NCBI GenBank assembly: GCA_009786275.1
Contig: WQTL01000356.1
Coordinates: forward strand, 1 to 6,000
Source of the DNA: Bacillota bacterium
Lineage (GTDB): Bacteria > Bacillota > Clostridia > Oscillospirales > Acutalibacteraceae
Direction of reading: 5' to 3'
DNA length: 6,000 bases
This document shows, in pieces, positions 1 to 6,000 of the stretch. The position numbers were made by a program, and so were the translations under genes. Each line of letters starts with the position of its first letter. The stretch's first letter is position 1. Below the pieces are notes generated by a model. That model ran no database searches. It was not told the DNA's origin and worked only from the letters and a program-made list of their open reading frames with translations.

Positions 1-34
1 CTTTTTTCCGCTCTCTACAAAAGCTCCGGCAAGC

Positions 35-65
35 GCAAAGAAAGCCCCCCTCTGCAAGAGGGGGG
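35..65 (-). terminator. Intrinsic terminator of the xylanase gene
   Basis: Read on the minus strand, an 8-bp GC-rich stem (CCCCCCTC at plus-strand 45..52 pairing with GAGGGGGG at 58..65, 5-nt loop) starts about 21 nt after the xylanase stop codon and is followed by a T-rich but interrupted tract (CTTTCTTTGC). Position and structure fit a rho-independent terminator for the leftward transcript. The T-tract is broken by C and G, so efficiency may be moderate. A weaker 4-bp hairpin (GGCC-GCA-GGCC, 67..77) lies between the stop codon and this stem. Confidence 0.75.
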
Positions 66-86
66 TGGCCGCAGGCCGGGAGGTGC

Positions 87-1307
87 TCAAAAATCGCACA
101 CCGCGAAGAAATTCTGCTTCGGCAGGCCGTCCCTGCCGAACAGCATGGGCCAGTCGCCCTTCGGCCCGTTTTCGCCGTAGGTAATCACGCTGTGGGCGTC
201 GTCCAGGCCCCAGAACGTGGCGCCGATGACCACGTCTTTGTTGCGGCGCAGCGCCTCAAAGAATTTCTTGTATTTGAAGATCTGCCAGGTTTCCAGCCAG
301 TCCGGGGGCGCTCCGGCGGTCCGCTGGCGGTCGATCTCGAAGATCTTGATGTCGATCTCCGTGTACTCCAGCTTGACGCCGAGCTTCCGGCAGCGCTTGG
401 CGAGGGTGTCCACGGCGCGGAACTCCGGGTCGAAGGGCAGGGTGCTCACCGTGCCCATGTGCCCCTGGGTGGCGATGCCGTCGATGCGCACGCCCTGTTT
501 GCGCCAGCGCTCCACGCAGCAGAACATGTTGTCGGTCTTTGCGGCGTTGCCCTCCACGAAGGTCTCGTTGACCATCAGCACGTCGTTTGCGTCGGCATAT
601 TTGGCGGCCAGCTCGAAGGCCTTGGTGACGAACGCCTCCCCGGCGATCCTGTAGTAGTCGGTGTCCTGCTTCAGCTGCCACGTCCTATTATAATGGAAAG
701 GCTCGTTCACCACGTCCCAGACGTCGACCACGCCGCCGTACTTGCCCATGATGAAGCCTATGTAAGCGTCCATGCGGGCGAACAGCGTTTCCTTGTCGGT
801 CAGCTGCGTCTTGGTATTGTCCGTCCAGAGCATCCAGACGTCCTGCACGGGCCAGATCAGCGTATGGCCGCGGATTTTCAGGCCGTGCGCAAGGGCGAAT
901 TCGGCCAGCCGGTCCATGCCTCTGAACCGATAGTCGGGATCCCCGGGCTGCAGCAGCTGCCAATCGGGCACGACCGTGTCCGCGGCCCAGACGTCCAGCT
1001 CGCGGCCGTCCGCCGGGTCTCTTTTTTGGTAGGACGACTGCTTGAGCTCCCATTCCGGGGTGATCATGTTGAAATTCTTCAGGATGAACGCCTCCAGGCG
1101 CGGGTCGTCCAGCTCGTAGGAATACACCGCCGCGCCGATGGGGAAATAGCCCGCGTAGGCCTCGCAAAGGCCCGTGTAGCCCGCCTGGCTGTCCGTGAGG
1201 CTGGCGGCGTAATCCAGCGATGCACGGCTTGCGCCGGAAAAGAATAGGATACAGGGCAGGAAGAACGAAAGAATCTTATAGAGGAGCTCGGGGACGACGC
1301 TGTACAT
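87..1307 (-). CDS. Secreted GH10 endo-beta-1,4-xylanase
   Basis: This 406-residue protein should hydrolyse internal beta-1,4 bonds of xylan outside the cell with retention of configuration. Residues 1-29 look like a signal peptide: Lys11, a hydrophobic core around 12-26, and an SRA cleavage site. The remainder is a single GH10 TIM barrel with no carbohydrate-binding, dockerin or S-layer module. GH10 landmarks appear in order: TPEWELK (83-89), RGHTLIW (146-152), WDVVNEP (197-203) with acid/base Glu202, GIATQGH (277-283), YTEIDI (315-320) with nucleophile Glu317, FWGLDD (365-370), and the C-terminal PKQNFFAV. The start at 1307 is chosen because a perfect AAGGAGG lies 8 nt upstream and a strong promoter lies just before it. 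An in-frame ATG at 1400 lies upstream of that promoter and would add 31 residues before the signal peptide. Several subsite residues differ from the family norm: Trp86 for Asn, Pro153 for His, Val374 for Trp. Both catalytic glutamates are present, so activity is expected. Family assignment is firm; exact substrate preference is not. Confidence 0.95.
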   Translation of the reverse strand: MYSVVPELLYKILSFFLPCILFFSGASRASLDYAASLTDSQAGYTGLCEAYAGYFPIGAAVYSYELDDPRLEAFILKNFNMITPEWELKQSSYQKRDPADGRELDVWAADTVVPDWQLLQPGDPDYRFRGMDRLAEFALAHGLKIRGHTLIWPVQDVWMLWTDNTKTQLTDKETLFARMDAYIGFIMGKYGGVVDVWDVVNEPFHYNRTWQLKQDTDYYRIAGEAFVTKAFELAAKYADANDVLMVNETFVEGNAAKTDNMFCCVERWRKQGVRIDGIATQGHMGTVSTLPFDPEFRAVDTLAKRCRKLGVKLEYTEIDIKIFEIDRQRTAGAPPDWLETWQIFKYKKFFEALRRNKDVVIGATFWGLDDAHSVITYGENGPKGDWPMLFGRDGLPKQNFFAVCDF

Positions 1308-1314
1308 GGGGCTT

Positions 1315-1321
1315 CCCTCCT
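1315..1321 (-). promoter_or_regulatory. Ribosome binding site of the xylanase gene
   Basis: The minus strand reads AAGGAGG, a full match to the anti-Shine-Dalgarno complement, 8 nt before the ATG at 1307. It decides the start codon in favour of 1307 over the in-frame ATG at 1400. Confidence 0.9.
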
Positions 1322-1337
1322 TCACGCTGATGCCCCC

Positions 1338-1366
1338 ATTGTAGCAGGTTTTACGGGGGATGTCAA
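1338..1366 (-). promoter_or_regulatory. Sigma-A type promoter of the xylanase gene
   Basis: On the minus strand TTGACA (1366..1361) and TACAAT (1343..1338) are separated by exactly 17 bp, and a TG precedes the -10 box by one base (TGCTACAAT), making it an extended -10 promoter. Transcription would start near 1331, giving a leader of about 24 nt that contains the ribosome binding site. The -35 box is a perfect match and the -10 box has five of six consensus bases, so basal expression should be high unless repressed. A CCCCC/GGGGG pair (plus-strand 1333..1337 and 1355..1359) brackets the -10 box symmetrically. I see no convincing CcpA catabolite-control (cre) site. Confidence 0.88.
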
Positions 1367-1380
1367 TACATGGGAAGGGG

Positions 1381-1409
1381 GCGCGGCGCGGAACCTGCAA
1401 TTGCCGCGC
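1381..1409. repeat. Inverted repeat upstream of the xylanase promoter, possible operator
   Basis: Arms GCGCGGC (1381..1387) and GCCGCGC (1403..1409) form a perfect 7-bp inverted repeat with a 15-nt spacer. Inside it lies the perfect 8-bp palindrome GCAATTGC (1397..1404). The palindrome is centred near -70 relative to the inferred xylanase start site and near -135 relative to the plus-strand start site, a position compatible with activator binding. No known regulator motif is recognised. In a GC-rich region some of this symmetry can arise by chance. Confidence 0.35.
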
Positions 1410-1438
1410 GCTGTCCGTTTAATTAGGAGGATATGGGA

Positions 1439-1451
1439 GGCCGGCCCGGCC
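1439..1451. repeat. GC palindrome in the divergent control region
   Basis: GGCCGG-C-CCGGCC is a perfect 6-bp inverted repeat around a single central base, between the two divergent promoters and about 50 bp upstream of the plus-strand -35 box. It could be a protein-binding dyad or a cruciform-prone site. No function can be assigned from the sequence alone. Confidence 0.3.
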
Positions 1452-1500
1452 CTGCTGTTAATAATCTAAAAATAATTGTTCACGAATATGAAAATATCTA

Positions 1501-1529
1501 TTGATTTTTCCATTTGGATGCTGTATAAT
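1501..1529 (+). promoter_or_regulatory. Sigma-A type promoter of the large exported protein gene
   Basis: TTGATT (1501..1506) and a perfect TATAAT (1524..1529) are separated by 17 bp. The upstream 45 bases (about 1456..1500) are strongly AT-rich with A and T runs, in contrast to the GC-rich surroundings, and could act as an UP element contacting the RNA polymerase alpha subunit. The start site would be near 1536, leaving a 5' leader of about 70 nt before the ATG at 1605. This is a strong housekeeping-type promoter by sequence. Confidence 0.85.
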
Positions 1530-1544
1530 GACCCTATGAGTGTC

Positions 1545-1565
1545 TGCCCGGCCGAACCCGTGGCA
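1545..1565 (+). other. Small hairpin in the 5' leader
   Basis: TGCC-CGG (1545..1551) can pair with CCG-(T)-GGCA (1558..1565) around the loop CCGAAC, giving a 7-bp stem with one bulged T. It lies about 10 to 30 nt into the inferred transcript. It might stabilise the 5' end of a long mRNA. It is not followed by a T-tract, so it is not a terminator, and it matches no riboswitch I know. Confidence 0.3.
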
Positions 1566-1590
1566 TGTCGCTTAGAAAATATTCCTTTGA

Positions 1591-1596
1591 AGGGAG
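1591..1596 (+). promoter_or_regulatory. Ribosome binding site of the large exported protein gene
   Basis: AGGGAG, within GAAGGGAG, ends 8 nt before the ATG at 1605. It is purine-rich and correctly spaced, though not a perfect AAGGAGG. Together with the signal peptide that follows directly, it fixes the start codon. Confidence 0.8.
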
Positions 1597-1604
1597 CCAT
1601 TTTC

Positions 1605-1703
1605 ATGAAACAAAAGCACCGAATCCCGGCGAAGGCGTTAAGCTTTTTGCTGGCCCTGGTGATGCTGGTCGGCTGCATCTCCGTGGGATTCACCGCGTTC
1701 GCG
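1605..1703 (+). other. Signal peptide of the large exported protein
   Basis: Residues 1-33 have a basic n-region (K2, K4, R6, K10), a long hydrophobic region and the signal peptidase I type motif AFA at 31-33 before VED. An alternative is lipoprotein processing at Cys24, preceded by L-V-G. The hydrophobic stretch continues well past Cys24, and ISVGF after it is atypical for a mature lipoprotein, so I favour cleavage after Ala33. Confidence 0.8.
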
Positions 1704-4700
1704 GTGGAGGATACCTACCAGGTATTGGCGGCGGCCATACGCGCGGACGGCATGCAGGGGGTCATACCCCTCTACAAGTCTTCCACCTCGCCCGGCGTCA
1801 AGAGCAAGCTGGCCGCGTCTGACCCGCACGCCACCAGCGCGGTCTATGTGCAATCCGCCGCCATGTGGAGCGCCATGGACGCGTTCTGGAAGGCCGCCGG
1901 CGCCCTGCGTTCCAAGGACGTGGGCGACATCGTCGTGGGCGACAACGGCAACATCTACGAAGGCTGGACCGGTGAGAACAACACCGCCCGCAAGATCGCT
2001 TCCGCCGTGGCGGCCAAACTGGCGGCCGGGGGTTACATGACCGCCGACGAGCAGCGCCTCTACGACGTGACGGGCATCTTCAACTGGTTCATCGGCAGCC
2101 CCACCGCGGAAAACGCCCTGCTGGACGCCCCCGTGCGGGGCGAAAAGCCCGCGTTCCAGCCCTGGTCGCTCCAGGTGTTCGGCACCACGGGCTACTTCGG
2201 CGCCACGCGCACCCGCGACCAGGCTCTGTTCGCCGGCACGAAGAACTACAAGCAGATCCCCGCCACCCTGGAGCTCAACAGGCGCTGGGAGTGGGCGCAT
2301 GACGCGCGCAGCGCCAGCAACAGCGCCGGCACCGTCCGGCAGTACTGGCACGTGCTGAGCAAAATGGACACCGCGGGCAACGTGGCCGGCGCGGCGGGCC
2401 TGCCCTTCGACCCCGCGCAGGCGAACACCGCCGCCCTCAAGGCCGCCCTTTCCGCCTGGGACGGCACCTTCGACAAAGCCTTCTTCAAGCAGGACCTCAG
2501 CGCCATGGGCACGGACCAGCTGAACGCCGTGAAGGCCAACGTGGAAGCGAAGATCCTTGCCGTGAAGGAACTGGATGTCACGAACTCCCTTCTGTATTTC
2601 TATGGGCTGCCCACCTTCATGGACGTGGGCACGTTCCAGCGCAAGCTGGACTATCACCTGGACCTGGCCCCCTTCCGCCCCTATGTCAGCTTCTTCAAGA
2701 ACGCCAAGGCCTCTAAGCTCAAGAACATGAACATGGATGCCCTGAGCAAGGAGGTCCTCGCGGCGCGCACGAACTACAGCGCGCTGCAGGTCGTCCAGTA
2801 CAGCAGCAAGAACATCTTCAACGGCCTGGTGGAGGAGAACGGCCTGGATATGGCCGCCGCCGAAGAGTACGTCTCCGAGGTGCAGTACGAGATCTCCAGC
2901 CCGGCAGGCCGCGATGCGCTGGTGGCGTACGTTGCGAACCTAATCAACAGCAACCTGGAATGGGACGGTGCCGATGATGAGGACGGAACAGGCAGCTTTG
3001 CGCTGAAGCCCGACTTCTTCGTCTGGCGCAACGCGGACGGCACGCAGAATGGCGCTGCGATATCACTTGAGGACCTGTACGGCCTCTACGAGAGCCTCGC
3101 CATGGCCAACGAGGCGCTGATCGGGAAAATCGGCGACACGCCCGATTTCACGCTCAAAAATCCCGAATTCCCCGGCACCATACCCGGTTCCTCGCCCCCT
3201 GAACCGGAGCCGGAATTCATCCCCTTCCGGTGGGACGTTGCGCTGCACGAGAAAACCGGTCTTCCCTATAAGTACGCCATTCAGTACCGGGGCGCGGACG
3301 CGGTGAACAAGGCGCTGTCGGCGATCCTGCAGGCGATTGCCGACAGGAACCCCAACCTGTATTACGATTATTACGGCAAAAAACCCCCCGGCGTGAACGC
3401 ACCCTACCCCGGGTTCCCGGGCATTAGCGCCGCGTACCCGGACGGCTTCCCGAACAGCATACTGCCTGACCCGCCCGCTCTGTATGAATACGAGCGCCTG
3501 CCTGCCGGCTTCATCACCAAGAACCCGAACCCGGGCAAAGCGCCGTCCGCGCCGGCAGCCCAGGGGTCGATGAGCGACGCGGCTTACGCGACCCTGCTGG
3601 AAGGCTACATCAACAACGTCCTTACGCCCTGGAATCCCTACATCGCGAAGCCGGTGGCAACTAAGCCGGATCGCGCATCATCCCCTTGGCTGGGCAACGA
3701 CGTACTATATATCAGCGACGCCAACCTCTATATCACGCAAGCGCTTGCCAACTGGACGGCAGCGGATACGAGCACCATGACGACCGTGATATGGGCCGAT
3801 TCTCTGACGAACCCGACGACGACGACGGCCTTTGTTGGCACTGTGTATGACTATGCGGCATATTTCATCGTAAATCCTATGGACACGGACGCCGATTTCT
3901 GGGCCTGGGCGGTAGGCTTTGCCTCAGATGCCGGTTTCGCCGCCAGATTGCTTGCTGTGAATGCCAGCTACGCGGAACAGGGGTTTACGCCCGGTGATAT
4001 TCCAGATGTGCCGAATCCCGATGATTATGACGTGACTCCCCACAATAGTATCATCGAAGCCATTGTTGATGATAATGGATATGCGCTGGCATGGAACGAC
4101 TATATCCAGCAAGTGATCGCCCTCTACGACACCATGGTCGTCAACTACAACCGCTGGAAGCTTACCCACGACTGGACCGAATACTATGAAACCTATATAG
4201 CGACGGTGCCCGCCGCCGGCGACCCCAGGGGGGCGTATACGCCTCCTGTTGCGCCTGCGACAGAGGGGACATACGCGAATCCAGTGCCGGAGCGCAAAGA
4301 TTTCCCGGTAAACAAGACCGATCCCCCAGATATGTTGGGTGACATAGCTTACCTTACCGCTGCGGAAGCATATGCCAGCGGCCTTGACGCCGCGCAGCTG
4401 AAATACATCGTGGATATAGGCGGCGTGACGTATGGCGGCTCAGTGGGCAGCGTTACGTTCGCTACCTCTGATATCTATGACGTAAAAAATCCTAAATATG
4501 TGAGCCTCGCAGAAACCCCCCTCGAACCCGAATACCTGCCCCGGAAAGACTTGACAGAGGCGCAGAGCTTCATGCTGGCGATCGGCATGATCAACTGGGC
4601 TCCCAACGCCGCGTACCCGAGCGGGACTGGCCAAATTGTGGACGGTGTCACCTATGCAACGGAGATGGAGGCCCGGTATGTCTACCTGACCAAGGACCTC

Positions 4701-6000
4701 CCCAACCGCATGAACCTCAATGCGGACTACGCGAACGAGATGAAGAGAAGGCTGACCATCCCGCAGAACGCGTACTATAACATGGTTCAAAGGCAGATGG
4801 AGTTCGAGGAGGCGATACGCACCGGAACCGACGCGGACGTCATCGCCGCCCGGAACAAGCTGCAAACCGCCGTGAGCAACTACAACAATCTGCTGACCAA
4901 CGGCGGCTGGACGATTGACGGCAGCACGAACATGGGAATTGGCGCCAATAACAGCGCCTATATCATCCCCGGTCTGGCGGATGCCATCACCGATTACACG
5001 GCGGTGAACAACAGGCTGACCTCGCTGCGGATGTACGGCCTGTTCTTCAACCCCTACCGCATGAGCCTGGTGGATGTCGACTGGAACTTCCAGGGCTGGG
5101 GTGTCATGCCCCTGGTTACTTCCGACTGGAACCGTTTCAGCGACAACGACCTGCGCTCCGAGCTGGAGGCCGCCAAGGCCGCCCTCAAGGCCTATATGGA
5201 TGATACGACCTACGGCAACAACCTCACCCACTGGGCGGATCCGACCAATTCGGCTTACCGCGAATGGGATAAGTATATCGGCAGGGAAGATGGCAGTACC
5301 GGTTATATCCCCGGCCCCAACGGCGAGGACGCGTTGTCCCTCTACGGCGTCATCCGCGCCCGCGTGATGAGGCTGCTCTCGGTGATGAACCCGGCCTATG
5401 GCCTTGACGGCTACCTGGGCGTCGATCCGAACTTCATCATGGACCAGCTGACCGGCGCGTTCAACTTCCCCGGCAGTGGCCCTCCCGGCAAGCCCCAGGC
5501 AGACGCCAATGATTACAACATCAACACCATCGGCCTGTACCTCCTGCTCGCCACTACCGAATACAGGATCGACGACAAGGACGATGAGATCGCCTTCGCG
5601 CGCCGCCTGCTGGCCGCGTTCCGCGGGCTGCTCATCGATTACAGCTCGCTGCATCCCACGCTGCTGGGCGAAGAAGACTCCGACCTCCCGTTCCCCGACA
5701 CGGATTTCTATCCCCTGCGCGAGGTGGACGGCGGGAGCGCCATCGTGCTGAAGATCAAACAGGATGAGTTCGTGGTGCGCTACGAGCACATCGAAAACCT
5801 GATCAACAAGCTGGATACCCTCGTTTCCAGCCAGCTCATGACCCAGCTGGCCCCCGCTTTCGGCCTGTCCTCGTCCGGCAGCTCGCCTTCGGAGGCGGCC
5901 CCCGGCACCGACACCTCGTCGGCCCCGCCGCCGTACTACGGCCCCGACGCCGCGTTCCACGTGCCGCGCCTGGAAGGCCACATCATCATGCGTTTGGGCG
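1605..6000 (+). CDS. Very large exported protein of unknown family (5' part, runs off the window)
   Basis: One frame stays open for 1465 codons from the ATG at 1605 to the window edge; the C-terminus is not seen. Residues 1-33 form an export signal (KQKHR basic head, hydrophobic core 11-32, AFA at 31-33). The only cysteine in the visible protein is Cys24, in a lipobox-like LVGC. Proline-rich linkers lie at about residues 523-538, 621-654, 869-910 and 1422-1449, splitting the chain into at least four blocks of roughly 200-500 residues. The blocks are rich in Ala, Asn, Tyr and Trp with many predicted helices. The stretch 1057-1099, including AARNKLQTAVSNYNNLL, loosely resembles FIVAR-type helical modules of Gram-positive surface proteins. 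I recognise no catalytic motif, Ig-like repeat, S-layer domain or LPXTG; a wall or membrane anchor may lie beyond the edge. Codon use is strongly GC-ending except for about residues 679-985. The role could be adhesion, surface scaffold or substrate binding, but this is a guess. Confidence 0.92.
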   Translation, partial: MKQKHRIPAKALSFLLALVMLVGCISVGFTAFAVEDTYQVLAAAIRADGMQGVIPLYKSSTSPGVKSKLAASDPHATSAVYVQSAAMWSAMDAFWKAAGALRSKDVGDIVVGDNGNIYEGWTGENNTARKIASAVAAKLAAGGYMTADEQRLYDVTGIFNWFIGSPTAENALLDAPVRGEKPAFQPWSLQVFGTTGYFGATRTRDQALFAGTKNYKQIPATLELNRRWEWAHDARSASNSAGTVRQYWHVLSKMDTAGNVAGAAGLPFDPAQANTAALKAALSAWDGTFDKAFFKQDLSAMGTDQLNAVKANVEAKILAVKELDVTNSLLYFYGLPTFMDVGTFQRKLDYHLDLAPFRPYVSFFKNAKASKLKNMNMDALSKEVLAARTNYSALQVVQYSSKNIFNGLVEENGLDMAAAEEYVSEVQYEISSPAGRDALVAYVANLINSNLEWDGADDEDGTGSFALKPDFFVWRNADGTQNGAAISLEDLYGLYESLAMANEALIGKIGDTPDFTLKNPEFPGTIPGSSPPEPEPEFIPFRWDVALHEKTGLPYKYAIQYRGADAVNKALSAILQAIADRNPNLYYDYYGKKPPGVNAPYPGFPGISAAYPDGFPNSILPDPPALYEYERLPAGFITKNPNPGKAPSAPAAQGSMSDAAYATLLEGYINNVLTPWNPYIAKPVATKPDRASSPWLGNDVLYISDANLYITQALANWTAADTSTMTTVIWADSLTNPTTTTAFVGTVYDYAAYFIVNPMDTDADFWAWAVGFASDAGFAARLLAVNASYAEQGFTPGDIPDVPNPDDYDVTPHNSIIEAIVDDNGYALAWNDYIQQVIALYDTMVVNYNRWKLTHDWTEYYETYIATVPAAGDPRGAYTPPVAPATEGTYANPVPERKDFPVNKTDPPDMLGDIAYLTAAEAYASGLDAAQLKYIVDIGGVTYGGSVGSVTFATSDIYDVKNPKYVSLAETPLEPEYLPRKDLTEAQSFMLAIGMINWAPNAAYPSGTGQIVDGVTYATEMEARYVYLTKDLPNRMNLNADYANEMKRRLTIPQNAYYNMVQRQMEFEEAIRTGTDADVIAARNKLQTAVSNYNNLLTNGGWTIDGSTNMGIGANNSAYIIPGLADAITDYTAVNNRLTSLRMYGLFFNPYRMSLVDVDWNFQGWGVMPLVTSDWNRFSDNDLRSELEAAKAALKAYMDDTTYGNNLTHWADPTNSAYREWDKYIGREDGSTGYIPGPNGEDALSLYGVIRARVMRLLSVMNPAYGLDGYLGVDPNFIMDQLTGAFNFPGSGPPGKPQADANDYNINTIGLYLLLATTEYRIDDKDDEIAFARRLLAAFRGLLIDYSSLHPTLLGEEDSDLPFPDTDFYPLREVDGGSAIVLKIKQDEFVVRYEHIENLINKLDTLVSSQLMTQLAPAFGLSSSGSSPSEAAPGTDTSSAPPPYYGPDAAFHVPRLEGHIIMRLG

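Noticed and set aside
689..694. TATAAT on the plus strand inside the xylanase gene.
   Set aside because: No -35-like box lies about 17 bp upstream and no plus-strand gene follows; it is explained by the antisense of His-Tyr-Asn codons.
192..1247. Open frame of 351 codons on the plus strand across the xylanase gene.
   Set aside because: The minus-strand frame has full GH10 motifs; the plus-strand product has none and reflects third-position GC bias.
1456..1479. Mirror repeat TGTTAATAA / AATAATTGT in the AT-rich part of the control region.
   Set aside because: It is a mirror rather than a dyad symmetry, so it neither forms a hairpin nor resembles a usual dimer-binding operator; AT-rich composition explains it.
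1433..1504. Short plus-strand frame of 23 codons (ATG at 1433) preceded by AGGAGG at 1425..1430.
   Set aside because: The spacing between AGGAGG and ATG is only 2 nt, the frame lies upstream of the plus-strand promoter, and no promoter is seen in front of it.
1638..2657. Open frame of 339 codons on the minus strand.
   Set aside because: Antisense shadow of the N-terminal part of the large gene; Gly/Arg/Val/His-rich product with no motif and no supporting promoter or ribosome binding site.
3816..3827. Four tandem ACG triplets coding Thr738-741.
   Set aside because: Only four units, too short to call a phase-variable tract, and triplet slippage would not break the frame.
4440..5981. Long open frame of 513 codons on the minus strand.
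   Set aside because: It is antisense to the large plus-strand gene, which has a promoter, ribosome binding site and signal peptide. The antisense product is rich in Arg, Gly and Val with no recognisable motif, as expected from the complement of GC-ending codons.

Overview
This window most likely comes from a GC-rich member of the Bacillota (Clostridia type, probably a fibre-degrading gut or rumen lineage). This is inferred from the textbook sigma-A promoters, strong purine-rich ribosome binding sites, an intrinsic terminator, a GH10 xylanase with a Gram-positive-like signal peptide, and a very large exported protein with almost no cysteine. No species-level marker is present.

Layout: two divergently transcribed genes share a control region of about 300 bp. 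On the minus strand, 87..1307 encodes a complete, exported GH10 endo-beta-1,4-xylanase of 406 residues. It has its own near-consensus promoter (1338..1366), Shine-Dalgarno site and a downstream hairpin terminator (about 35..65). Bases 1..34 hold nothing I can assign.

On the plus strand, 1605..6000 is one uninterrupted reading frame of at least 1465 codons that runs off the right edge. It begins with a clear export signal. The rest is a very long extracellular or cell-surface protein of no family I recognise. It is divided by several proline-rich linkers, has helical and aromatic-rich stretches and a central low-GC segment. Its promoter (1501..1529) is a near-perfect sigma-A site.

The control region (1308..1604) has the two promoters back to back, about 135 bp apart between their -35 boxes, with dyad-symmetric sequences in the gap that could bind a regulator. 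Whether the two genes work together is unknown. Both products are exported, so a shared role at the cell surface or in plant-polysaccharide use is possible but not shown. All other long open frames, including a 513-codon one on the minus strand at 4440..5981, are antisense shadows created by high GC at third codon positions. No tRNA, rRNA, CRISPR array, insertion sequence or prophage signal was seen.
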